Assembly: GCA_035296565.1 (NCBI GenBank)
Contig: DATHAQ010000052.1
Location: forward strand, 27,307 to 91,306
Reading direction: 5' to 3'
Length of the DNA: 64,000 nt
Origin: JACCZR01 sp035296565
GTDB lineage: Bacteria > Actinomycetota > Thermoleophilia > Solirubrobacterales > Thermoleophilaceae
Shown: in pieces, positions 32,486-40,018 of the stretch
Position numbering within the stretch: the stretch's first letter is position 1
How the letters are laid out: each line of letters opens with the position of its first letter
The notes under the pieces: generated by a model
Told to the model about the DNA's origin: nothing
What the model saw: the letters and a program-made list of their open reading frames with translations, nothing else
Database searches by the model: none
Program-made: the position numbers and the translations under genes

Positions 32486-33313
32486 GTGGGAGTACTGGAC
32501 GGCAAGGCGGCGATCGTTACCGGATCGGCGCGCGGCATCGGCCGCGCGACGGCGGAGCTGCTCTCCGAGCAGGGCGCGAAGGTCCTCGTCAACGACCTCG
32601 ACGGCGACGTGGCCGAGCAGGCGGCGAGCGACATCCGAGGGGACACGGCGGTCTACAGCGGCGACCTCACCAAGGAGGGCGCGTGCGAGGAGCTCGTCCA
32701 GAAGGCCGCCGACGAGTTCGGCCAGATCGACATCATCGTCAACAACGCCGGCTATACCTGGGACGGGCCGATCCACAAGATGTCCGACCAGCAATTCCAG
32801 GCCATGCTGGACATCCACAACGTGGTGCCCTTCCGCGTCCTACGCGCCGCGGCGCCGCACCTCCGCGAGCCCGCCAAGAAGGAGAAGGAGGAGGGCCGCG
32901 AGGTCTTCCGCAAGGTAGTGAACATCTCGTCGGTCTCCGGGACCATGGGCAATGCCGGACAGGCCAACTACTCGTCGGGCAAGTCCGGCGTCGTGGGCCT
33001 CACCAAGACGCTGGCCAAGGAGTGGGGCCAGTTCAAGATCAATGTCAACGCCGTGGCCTTCGGCTTCGTCGAGACGCGCCTGACCGCCGCCAAGGAGGAG
33101 GCCGAGTCGATCGAGAAGGACGGGGAGAAGATCCAGCTGGGCATCCCCGAGCAGATGCGCCAGATGGCTTCGATGCTGATCCCGCTCGGCCGGCCGGCCA
33201 CGCCCGAGGAGGCCGCCGGTGGCGTCTTCTTCCTCTGCTCGCCCTGGTCGAACTACGTCCACGGCCAGGTGTTGAACGTCACCGGTGGTCAGTTCACCGG
33301 CATGACGAGCTAG
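32486..33313 (+). CDS. SDR oxidoreductase (FabG-like, 3-oxoacyl/3-hydroxyacyl dehydrogenase type)
   Basis: A 275-residue classical SDR: AIVTGSARGIGRATAELL, NNAGYTWDG, NISSVSGTMGN and the active-site YSSGK. It has an insert (REPAKKEKEEGREVF, about residue 132). A strong AAGGAGG precedes the GTG at 32486. Probably the last step enzyme of the acyl-CoA operon, oxidising a 3-hydroxyacyl-CoA. It meets the convergent SDR-like gene with a 4-base overlap. Confidence 0.9.
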   Translation: MGVLDGKAAIVTGSARGIGRATAELLSEQGAKVLVNDLDGDVAEQAASDIRGDTAVYSGDLTKEGACEELVQKAADEFGQIDIIVNNAGYTWDGPIHKMSDQQFQAMLDIHNVVPFRVLRAAAPHLREPAKKEKEEGREVFRKVVNISSVSGTMGNAGQANYSSGKSGVVGLTKTLAKEWGQFKINVNAVAFGFVETRLTAAKEEAESIEKDGEKIQLGIPEQMRQMASMLIPLGRPATPEEAAGGVFFLCSPWSNYVHGQVLNVTGGQFTGMTS

Positions 33314-33819
33314 GGCCGCGCACCGAGGACGGCCCCGCTGAAGTAGTCGCCCGCCGGCGAGGCGAGGAAGGCCGCGAGCCAGGCGGTCTCCTCTGGTCCC
33401 CCGGCGGAGATGGCGTTGAGCTTGACGCCGAAGCGCGCCCACTCGATCGAGAGCACCCGCGCGAGGTTCTCCAGCCCGGCGCGGACGGCGGGCGCCTCCG
33501 GGGTCACCGTCACGACCTTCCCACCGCGGGAGTCCGGGATCATGGCTCTGGTCGCCACGGCGTGGGTCATGAGCCACGTCCCCTCCATGCCCAGGCGCGG
33601 ATCCTCGCCGGGGCTGCAGTTGACCAGGACGTCGATCCGCCGGTGCTGCTCGAGCACGTCGTGGACGAAGGAGTCGACCTCGTGCTCGTCCTCGGAGGCG
33701 TCGCAGGCCACCACCCGGGCACCCAGCGCGGCCAGCTCCCGCTCGATCGCGGGCCCGGAGCCGCTCAGTACGGCTACCCGGCCTTCAAGCAGACCCGGGG
33801 CGAAGACGCGCGAGCTCAT
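33310..33819 (-). CDS. SDR-like protein lacking catalytic residues
   Basis: A 169-residue protein with an SDR outline (RVAVLSGSGPAIERELAALG, RIDVLVNCSPGE, VVTVTPEAPAVRAGLENLAR, SIEWARFGVKLNAIS) but no Gly-rich TGxxxGIG and no YxxxK: the Tyr and Lys positions read Ala and Ala/Arg. It is about 80 residues shorter than a full SDR. It is probably a non-catalytic relative that may partner the convergent full-length SDR, or a decaying copy with an intact frame. Confidence 0.75.
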   Translation of the reverse strand: MSSRVFAPGLLEGRVAVLSGSGPAIERELAALGARVVACDASEDEHEVDSFVHDVLEQHRRIDVLVNCSPGEDPRLGMEGTWLMTHAVATRAMIPDSRGGKVVTVTPEAPAVRAGLENLARVLSIEWARFGVKLNAISAGGPEETAWLAAFLASPAGDYFSGAVLGARP

Positions 33820-34165
33820 GGCGCCGGCAATCTAACGGGCCTCCGCGCCTGCCCAGCGCCAGGGGAACCCCCCAGCCGAGCATGGGCCACATCGGCCAGA
33901 AGTAGTCGGCTCCGGTAACCGCCCAGATCACGGTCAGCAGCGCGATCACGCCAACGTAGGCCCTCAACTCGGCCGCTCGCGGGCGCTGCGGGCGGGGCTG
34001 CCGCCGGGGCAGGTCGGCGGTCAGCCGGCCGAGCTCGTCGTGCGTGCGGGCCTCGAGCGCCCAGGCCACGCGCTGCTCGAGCTCCGCCAGGTCCAGGCGC
34101 CCTTCGGCGGCGTGGCCACGCAGGGCATCCACCACGGCGTCGCGCTCGGCATCCGACGCCCTCAT
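33785..34165 (-). CDS. DUF1707 protein with C-terminal membrane segment
   Basis: A 126-residue protein: the DUF1707 domain (RASDAERDAVVDALRGHAAE, RLDLAELEQRVAWALEARTH, LGRLTADLP), a basic linker, then two hydrophobic segments (AYVGVIALLTVIWAVTGA; YFWPMWPMLGWGVPLAL). ATG at 34165 overlaps the carotenoid oxygenase stop by one base, so they are coupled. Its last 35 bases overlap the downstream SDR-like gene in another frame. Confidence 0.82.
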   Translation of the reverse strand: MRASDAERDAVVDALRGHAAEGRLDLAELEQRVAWALEARTHDELGRLTADLPRRQPRPQRPRAAELRAYVGVIALLTVIWAVTGADYFWPMWPMLGWGVPLALGRRGGPLDCRRHELARLRPGSA

Positions 34166-35577
34166 CAGAAGAACTGCCCGTGGAAGCCGAACGGGATCGC
34201 GTGCGGGGCCTCGGCGCGGGCCAGCTCCTCGAGTGTGCCCGCGTCGAGAACCGCCAGGAACGAGCGCCCCTTCTCGGCGTCGAGCACGAGGGACAGGAGC
34301 ACGCCGTCGTCCTCGGCGTCGGCCCCGACACGTCGCACGAACACCGGCTCGCCCGGGTAGCAGCCTTCCTGCTCCCAGCGCAGCGTCTCGCCCGACTGCA
34401 CGTCGAGCTTGACGACGCGGTCCAGCCAGTCGCCCGAGCCGGCGCCGTACACGTAGCGGTACGGGCGCCCGTTGCGGCGTCCGTAGTCGATGCGCGGGAG
34501 CTCGAGCGGCTCGTCGGACAGGCGCTCGCCAGTCACCGGGCCGCCGCTCAGCGGGACCCGGTAACGCGTGGGGTAGGAATGCGGCGGCGGCGTCGTGCCG
34601 GCCCTCAGCTTGCTCAGCTCCAGCGCCCGGATGACCGAGGGATCCTCGTAGGCGCAGAGGTCGACCACCACCTCGTCCCCCCGCTCGTAGGCGTTGATGT
34701 GGTGGAAGCAGAAGAAGGCCTCGCCCTCGCCGGTGGCCACGTGCTCGCCGCTGTGGCGGTCCACCACGTGGAAGGTCGTGCCCCGCTCGGGCTTCCAGCT
34801 CATGTTGTGCATGAAGCTGCCGCCCTTGCGGATCATGCGCAGCGGGTCCACCACCGCGGGCCACGCCACCAACAGGAGGTGGTGCTCGGTCATGGCCATC
34901 GAGTGGATGTAGGACGGCTCGCGGCCGGCCGGGATCTTGGCGATCAGTCGCCGCGTGGAGCTACCGCCCGGAACGGCGAAGATCTTGTACGCGTTGCGAG
35001 CCGAGAACTCGACGACGTAGGAGATCAGCTCGTCGGCCACCCTGTCGTGGTGGGGATGGGCGCTGCCCACCGCGCCGCCCACGCGGTCGTCCCACTTCAC
35101 CGGGCCGACCGTGTTGAGGGTGTCGCGGTCGAACTCCATCGGCACCGGCATCTCGGTCATGGCGATGTAGCGGTCGCCGATCCGGGAGAGGTTCACGTTG
35201 GCGTTGTCGTTGTCCGGGGCCGAGAACGCGGCGGTCATGCGGCCGAACAGCGACCGGCAGGGATCCTGTCCGAAGCCCCAGGCCTCGAAGCGGCCCTTGC
35301 GGGCGGACTTCAGCGCCTCGGACCGCAGGAAGCGGCTGGCGTAGCCCACCTTCCCCTCGCCGATGCGAAAGGCGTTGAGCATGGCCAGCCCGTCGAACCA
35401 GTGGCGCAGGGGGACCCCGCCGACGTCGAGCAGCGCGGGGGTGACCCGCGTCAGGTCGCCGCTGAGCCAGGGGGGAATTGCGCCCTGCACGGGCAGCGAG
35501 TCGACGTGCACCTCCTCTTCGAGGGTCTGGAACCCGAGGGTGTGGTTGGCCTGTCGCTCCGCCGCCTGCGTCGCCAT
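34165..35577 (-). CDS. Carotenoid oxygenase family protein (RPE65/CCD family)
   Basis: A 470-residue beta-propeller non-haem iron dioxygenase that cleaves carotenoids or related stilbenes. The four iron-binding histidines are visible in GSAHPHHDRV, SYIHSMAMTEHHLL, FFCFHHINAYE and PFGFHGQFF at the C-terminus. ATG at 35577 follows GGAGGA; the longer frame to 35610 would start within the promoter. It is divergent from a PadR gene, whose operator-like palindrome lies between its -35 and -10. Confidence 0.92.
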   Translation of the reverse strand: MATQAAERQANHTLGFQTLEEEVHVDSLPVQGAIPPWLSGDLTRVTPALLDVGGVPLRHWFDGLAMLNAFRIGEGKVGYASRFLRSEALKSARKGRFEAWGFGQDPCRSLFGRMTAAFSAPDNDNANVNLSRIGDRYIAMTEMPVPMEFDRDTLNTVGPVKWDDRVGGAVGSAHPHHDRVADELISYVVEFSARNAYKIFAVPGGSSTRRLIAKIPAGREPSYIHSMAMTEHHLLLVAWPAVVDPLRMIRKGGSFMHNMSWKPERGTTFHVVDRHSGEHVATGEGEAFFCFHHINAYERGDEVVVDLCAYEDPSVIRALELSKLRAGTTPPPHSYPTRYRVPLSGGPVTGERLSDEPLELPRIDYGRRNGRPYRYVYGAGSGDWLDRVVKLDVQSGETLRWEQEGCYPGEPVFVRRVGADAEDDGVLLSLVLDAEKGRSFLAVLDAGTLEELARAEAPHAIPFGFHGQFF

Positions 35578-35611
35578 TCTGTCCTCCGCCGATCGAGGAT
35601 TGACCGTCAAG

Positions 35612-35640
35612 ATAGTACCATCCAGTCTGGACTGTCACAA
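35612..35640 (-). promoter_or_regulatory. Promoter TTGTGA-N17-TACTAT with operator CAGTC-TG-GACTG in the spacer
   Basis: On the minus strand TTGTGA (35640-35635) and TACTAT (35617-35612) are exactly 17 bases apart. The spacer contains the perfect palindrome CAGTCTGGACTG arms (35623-35634 on the plus strand). A PadR dimer bound there would block RNA polymerase. Confidence 0.65.
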
Positions 35641-35646
35641 GGACCC

Positions 35647-36162
35647 ATGCGCCTCACGCCCGTTTCCTACATCGTTCTCGGCCTGATCGAGCTGGCCGGC
35701 GGCGAGGCCACGCCGTACAGCCTCAAGCAGCTCGTCCCGCTGACCGTCGGCCACTTCTGGACGGTGCAGCACGCACAGCTCTATTCCGAGCCCGAGCGTC
35801 TGGCCGGCGCCGGGCTACTGGAGGAGGAGCGCGAGGAGGGCGGGCGCCGGCGCCGGATCTATCGCCTGACGGACGCGGGCAGGGCAGCGCTCGACAGCTG
35901 GCGGGCAGAGCCGACCGACGAGTTGGTGGAGCTGCGCGCCCCCGGCGTCCTGCAGCTGTTCTTCGGCGCCGACCCGGCGGAGCTTGCGCCGCTGCAGGCG
36001 GAGGCCTACCAGCGTGAGCTGGCCGAGCTCGAGTCGATCCGCGAGGGCGACGACGGCACGGGCCCGCGCGGTCCGTGGCTAGCTCTGGAGGCCGGGATCC
36101 GGGCGAGCACGGCCGCAGTCGAGTTCTGGGACGACCTCGCCCGCCGCCACCCGCGCCGGTAG
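35647..36162 (+). CDS. PadR family transcriptional regulator
   Basis: A 171-residue PadR protein: winged HTH (SYIVLGLIELAGGEATPYSL, FWTVQHAQLYSEPERLAGAG, RRRIYRLTDAGRAAL) and a helical C-terminal dimer domain. It is divergent from the carotenoid oxygenase gene and probably represses it and itself. ATG at 35647. Confidence 0.9.
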   Translation: MRLTPVSYIVLGLIELAGGEATPYSLKQLVPLTVGHFWTVQHAQLYSEPERLAGAGLLEEEREEGGRRRRIYRLTDAGRAALDSWRAEPTDELVELRAPGVLQLFFGADPAELAPLQAEAYQRELAELESIREGDDGTGPRGPWLALEAGIRASTAAVEFWDDLARRHPRR

Positions 36163-36165
36163 GTT
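36160..36165 (+). promoter_or_regulatory. -10-like hexamer TAGGTT of the MBL hydrolase gene
   Basis: TAGGTT overlaps the PadR stop codon and ends 6 bases before the ATG at 36172; leaderless arrangement. Confidence 0.4.
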
Positions 36166-36171
36166 CGGCGC

Positions 36172-37077
36172 ATGGCCACCGCCGCCGAGCCCCTGCCGGC
36201 CGAGCTGCCGCTGCCGGGCGGCCGCCCGGGCGCGACGGTGCGCGTCCATCCGCTGCTCACCGCCACGGTCAGCGCTCCGCCCGCCAGCGTCCATCGGGAG
36301 GAGGGCCGACTCGCCGGCTGGAAGGCTCTGGGGCTGACCCTGCCGGCCGCCGATCGCCTGCGGCTGCCGGTGCCGGCGTTCCTCGTCGAGCATCCGGGCG
36401 CGGGACTGATGTTGGTGGACACCGGCTTTCACCCCTCGGTGGCGGTGGATCCCAGCCAGGGCTTCGGGCGCCTCGCCGGCGTGGTCTTCAAGGACGCCGA
36501 GATGGACGCCGAGCAGGCGGTCCCGGCCCAGATGCGCGGCCTGGGCCTGGAGGCCGACAACGTGCGGACGGTCGTGATGACCCACCTGCACGCCGACCAC
36601 GCGAGCGGCATCTCCCAGTTCCCAGGCGCCACCTTCGTGCTCAGCGAGGCCGAGTGGCGGGCCGCCGCCGCGGGCGGCGCCCGCCAGGGCTACCAGCACC
36701 ACCACTTCGACCACGCGTTCGACTACCGGCTGCTCGACTACGACGCGCCGGAGGCCGACTCGTTCGCCACTTTCGGGCGCAGCCTCGACCTGTTCGGTGA
36801 CGGCAGCGTGCGCCTTGTCTCGACGCCGGGCCACACCGTCGGCCACCAGTCCGTGGTGCTCAGGCTCACCGGGCGGGAGCTGCTGCTCACCGGCGACGCG
36901 GCCTACACGATGCGCACCATCGCCGAGTCCGCGCTCCCCCACCGGATGGACGACGAGCACTTCTTCAGGCGTTCGCTGCGCGAGATCCAGCTCTACGTCG
37001 AGCGGACTCCCACCGCGGTGGTCGTCCCCGGCCATGACCTGGCCCGCTGGGAGGAGCTGGAAGACATCTACACCTGA
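36172..37077 (+). CDS. MBL-fold metallo-hydrolase (lactonase-like)
   Basis: A 301-residue metallo-beta-lactamase-fold enzyme: MTHLHADHASGIS (dinuclear zinc motif HxHxDH, about residue 138), STPGHTVGHQS, LLTGDAAYT and VVVPGHDLARW. The layout resembles AHL-lactonase/AttM-type proteins but a lactone substrate is only a guess. ATG at 36172. Confidence 0.88.
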   Translation: MATAAEPLPAELPLPGGRPGATVRVHPLLTATVSAPPASVHREEGRLAGWKALGLTLPAADRLRLPVPAFLVEHPGAGLMLVDTGFHPSVAVDPSQGFGRLAGVVFKDAEMDAEQAVPAQMRGLGLEADNVRTVVMTHLHADHASGISQFPGATFVLSEAEWRAAAAGGARQGYQHHHFDHAFDYRLLDYDAPEADSFATFGRSLDLFGDGSVRLVSTPGHTVGHQSVVLRLTGRELLLTGDAAYTMRTIAESALPHRMDDEHFFRRSLREIQLYVERTPTAVVVPGHDLARWEELEDIYT

Positions 37078-37083
37078 GCCGGG

Positions 37084-37800
37084 CTAGCCCCCCGAGGTGT
37101 AGCCGACGAGCTCTCCGCGGCCCCCCGCGCCATCGGTGTGCACGCTGAGGACCGGGCCCACGCCGCGCGCGTAGAACTTCAGCTCCTCGACCCTGGGCTC
37201 GGTGGGCACGAGGTCACGGGTCATGAGCACGTCCCTCCCGTAGAAGCCGGCCGGCACCTCGACTCGCTCCTCGCCGACGGTGACCACGGCCCCCTTGTCC
37301 TTGGCCTCGCCCTTGAGGTACTCCTGGCGGTAGGACATTCCCGGCTCGGGGTCGGCGGGCATGGCTACACCCGCCTCGGCTCCTCCCACGCCGGCCTCGA
37401 ACGAGCCCGCCGTCGATGACACCTTGCCCTTCTCGTACTCCTTGGTGTCCTCGCCGAGGTACCAGACGGTGCCGGACTTGTCCTGGGCGTACCAGTCGTC
37501 GGTGACCTCCACCGGCCTTCCCTTCTGGGTAGCGGTGTCGCGTACCACCCGTGCCTCGACCCCGTTGGCGATCTTCTTGGTCTTGTCTGTGACCTCGACG
37601 ACGACCTTCTGGCTGGAACCGTCGGTCTCCGTCTCGCGGTAGACCCACCTGCTACCCGGCTTCATCGGCCAGTACGGGTTGTCGATGTCGGTCGTGAAAT
37701 CGCCCGGATCGAGCTTGGCCTTCTCGCTTCCCTGTGGAAGAGTCGACCCGCAACCGGCGAATGCGAGCGCGAGGACTGTGGCTGTGAGCGATCTCTTCAT
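37084..37800 (-). CDS. Predicted lipoprotein, unknown function
   Basis: A 238-residue exported protein with a lipoprotein signal (MKRSLTATVLALAFAGC, lipobox AFAGC). The mature part begins with DNPYWPMKPGSRWVYRET and is rich in beta strands. I know similar N-termini only as uncharacterised proteins. Three TCTCA direct repeats with 11-bp period stand immediately upstream, matching those before the two-component operon, so it is a likely target of that system. Confidence 0.85.
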   Translation of the reverse strand: MKRSLTATVLALAFAGCGSTLPQGSEKAKLDPGDFTTDIDNPYWPMKPGSRWVYRETETDGSSQKVVVEVTDKTKKIANGVEARVVRDTATQKGRPVEVTDDWYAQDKSGTVWYLGEDTKEYEKGKVSSTAGSFEAGVGGAEAGVAMPADPEPGMSYRQEYLKGEAKDKGAVVTVGEERVEVPAGFYGRDVLMTRDLVPTEPRVEELKFYARGVGPVLSVHTDGAGGRGELVGYTSGG

Positions 37801-37812
37801 GCGACAGGTCTA

Positions 37813-37841
37813 TGAGACCGCGATGAGAGGCCGCTGAGATG
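37813..37841 (-). promoter_or_regulatory. Three direct repeats TCTCA, 11-bp period (response-regulator site)
   Basis: On the minus strand TCTCA occurs at 37839, 37828 and 37817 (5' ends), exactly 11 bases apart. A TAGACC -10-like hexamer (37812-37807) and the ATG at 37800 follow. The pattern equals that at 39288-39316. Confidence 0.65.
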
Positions 37842-37844
37842 CTT

Positions 37845-39263
37845 TCAGCCGCCGGAGAGCGCGTCGCGCAGTCGCTCGGACTCCTCGGAAGCAGTGACGT
37901 GGATCGCCGCGGGCTCGCGGGCCCAGGCGATCAAGTTGAGCGCCTGGAGACGGTCCAGGGCGTATTGGAAGCCCATTGCCTGCCGGCGGTTTCGGTAGCG
38001 GCGCGACACGTCGAAGGCCCAGCCCGTGGTGTGCAGCGAGTAGTTGGAGGTCGCCTCGGGGTTGCGGCCGACCAGCAGCTCCTGGTACTTCGCGTCGCGC
38101 ACCGTGCTGGTGACGGTGAGGGGCGCGCGTACCCGCGAGGCCTCGCGGGTCAGGCGGGCCATGTAGACGGCCAGCGCGTAGGCGCCCGGGCGCAGGGCCT
38201 GGTAATTGGCCCGCCCGGCCTCGAGCCGCGGGGCCAGCTCGCCCATGCGGGGGTCGCGCCGCAGGCCGTTGGCGGACAGGTCGCCTGAGAAGGGACGGAG
38301 GTCCCCCCCGTCGAGCGCGGCCTCGACGTCGTCCGGCGAGCTGAAGCGGTCGCTGTCCTCCGCGGGGTGGAGCACCTCCTCGGCGGAGGCCTTCGCCGTC
38401 TGGAGCTCCGCCCGGCGGCCCAGCTCGCCCGGGTCGTGGCGGTGCAGGCGCATGATTTCCCGCGCGGCCAGCACCCGCCACAGATAGTTTGCCGAGCCGT
38501 CGCCCAGCGTGCTGAAGAACGCGAACGTGCGCCGGTGGCTGGCGGGGGTGGAGCCGAAGTAGAGCTCGGCGTAGGGAATGCGTCCCGACCCGTGCAGTTC
38601 CAGGGCGCGCTGCAGGTTCCCGATGCCCATGTGGTAGCCGACGAAGGCCAGGTCCTCGCGACCCAGGCGCTCGCGCGCGAAGCTCAGGTAACGGCCCGCG
38701 CCGGCCAGCGCCTTGCGCGGGTCAAAGCGCTCGTCCACCCGCCGGCGCCGTGCCTCGAGGCGCCGGACCCGGCGCGTGTCCCCGCGGCGGGCGGCCCTGG
38801 CGATGGCCCGCGTGAGACGCGTGCTCTGCCGGACGTCGACCTTCATGTCGAGCAGTCCGACACCCGTGCCCGCCAGGATCTGCGTGAGTCCCACCGCCGA
38901 CTCGAGGTCCCGGCCGGCCACGGCGTCGGGGCGACCCGCGCTCTCCAGGAACACGAGCGCCTCGAGGATGTCGGGGTTCAGGTCGCTGCGCCGGGCCTCG
39001 GCCTCGATCAGCGGGCGGTACGCCGCCACCCGTTCGGCGGTGTTCTCGGCGCCGTCGGGGCTCTTGTCGTAGACCACGTGGGAGAAGCCCGCGGCGGCGC
39101 GGCGCTCGAACTCGCCGCGGCGGCCGGGCGAGTAGGCGAACGGGTCCTGGGCCCGGGGGTCGAAGCTCTCGAACGAGGGCGCTGAGACCTCGCGCAAGAC
39201 CAGCACCGCCGCCCCGGCCGCGAGGAGACAGGCGATCGCGATGAGGAGGGGCCGGCGCCTCAC
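37845..39263 (-). CDS. Membrane-anchored lytic transglycosylase / M15-like peptidase fusion
   Basis: A 472-residue envelope protein. Residues about 3-24 form a signal anchor (LLIAIACLLAAGAAVLVL). A lysozyme-like SLT domain follows (ILEALVFLESAGRPDAVAG with the catalytic-type Glu near residue 106, SAVGLTQILAGTGVG, FVGYHMGIGNLQRAL). The C-terminal third has SNYSLHTTGWAFDVSRRY, the SxHxxGxAxD pattern of M15 (VanY-like)/DUF5715 peptidases. Thus one protein could cut both glycan and peptide of murein. GTG at 39263 is divergent from the two-component operon. Confidence 0.82.
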   Translation of the reverse strand: MRRRPLLIAIACLLAAGAAVLVLREVSAPSFESFDPRAQDPFAYSPGRRGEFERRAAAGFSHVVYDKSPDGAENTAERVAAYRPLIEAEARRSDLNPDILEALVFLESAGRPDAVAGRDLESAVGLTQILAGTGVGLLDMKVDVRQSTRLTRAIARAARRGDTRRVRRLEARRRRVDERFDPRKALAGAGRYLSFARERLGREDLAFVGYHMGIGNLQRALELHGSGRIPYAELYFGSTPASHRRTFAFFSTLGDGSANYLWRVLAAREIMRLHRHDPGELGRRAELQTAKASAEEVLHPAEDSDRFSSPDDVEAALDGGDLRPFSGDLSANGLRRDPRMGELAPRLEAGRANYQALRPGAYALAVYMARLTREASRVRAPLTVTSTVRDAKYQELLVGRNPEATSNYSLHTTGWAFDVSRRYRNRRQAMGFQYALDRLQALNLIAWAREPAAIHVTASEESERLRDALSGG

Positions 39264-39287
39264 CGTGGGGAGGGTGGCAGGCAGGCG

Positions 39288-39316
39288 TTCTCAGCTTTTC
39301 CTCAGCGAGTTTTCAG
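39288..39316 (+). promoter_or_regulatory. Three direct repeats (TTCTCAG/TCCTCAG/TTTTCAG), 11-bp period
   Basis: 7-mers begin at 39288, 39299 and 39310. A -10-like GACAAT (39326-39331) follows 9 bases later and the GTG at 39338 six bases after that. OmpR-family regulators bind such direct repeats, so autoregulation is likely; the divergent transglycosylase gene could share the site. Confidence 0.7.
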
Positions 39317-39337
39317 GTGCCTGAGGACAATGAGCTC

Positions 39338-40018
39338 GTGCGCGTACTGGTGGTCGAGGACGACCTGCGAATGGCCGCCGCGATCCGGCGCGGCCTGCGC
39401 AGCGAGGGCCTGGCTACCGACGTGGCCACGGGCGGCCTCCAAGCGCTGGGCATGGCGTCCGCGGGCGAGTACGACGCGGTGGTGCTCGATGTGATGCTCC
39501 CCGACCTCGACGGCTTCGAGACCTGCCGGCGCCTTCGCGCCGATGGCGTCTGGCTGCCGGTGATCATGCTCACCGCACGCGACTCGGTGGAGGACCGCGT
39601 ACGGGGTCTCGACCAGGGCGCCGACGACTACCTGACCAAGCCGTTCTCGCTGGCCGAGCTGTCGGCTCGGCTGCGGGCGCTCGTGCGCCGTGGCGGGGCC
39701 GAGCGCCCTGCTGTGCTCTCGGTCGGAGACCTGCGCCTCGACCCGGCCGAGCGGCGGGTGTGGCGCGGCGACAGGGAGGTCGAGCTCTCGGCGCGCGAGC
39801 ACGCCCTCCTGGAGACCTTCATGCGGCGCCCCGGCCAGGTGCTCAGCCAGTCCCAGCTGCTGGAGTCGGCCTGGGACATGGGCGTCGAGCAGCGCTCGAA
39901 CGTCGTCGAGGTCTACGTGCGCTACCTGCGCGAGAAGCTCGACCGGCCCTTCGGAGTGCGCTCGCTCGAGACGGTGCGCGGCCTGGGCTACAGGCTGCGA
40001 AAGGACGGCGGCGCGTGA
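39338..40018 (+). CDS. OmpR-family response regulator
   Basis: A 226-residue regulator: receiver domain (RVLVVEDDLRMAAAIRRGL, phospho-acceptor Asp in VVLDVMLPDLDG, DDYLTKPF) and a winged-helix DNA-binding domain (LSAREHALLETFMRRPGQVL, NVVEVYVRYLREKL, RGLGYRLR). I use GTG 39338 instead of GTG 39317: the earlier codon would abut the third binding repeat, while 39338 has a -10-like GACAAT and a GAGGA upstream. Followed by the sensor kinase with a one-base overlap. Confidence 0.92.
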   Translation: MRVLVVEDDLRMAAAIRRGLRSEGLATDVATGGLQALGMASAGEYDAVVLDVMLPDLDGFETCRRLRADGVWLPVIMLTARDSVEDRVRGLDQGADDYLTKPFSLAELSARLRALVRRGGAERPAVLSVGDLRLDPAERRVWRGDREVELSAREHALLETFMRRPGQVLSQSQLLESAWDMGVEQRSNVVEVYVRYLREKLDRPFGVRSLETVRGLGYRLRKDGGA

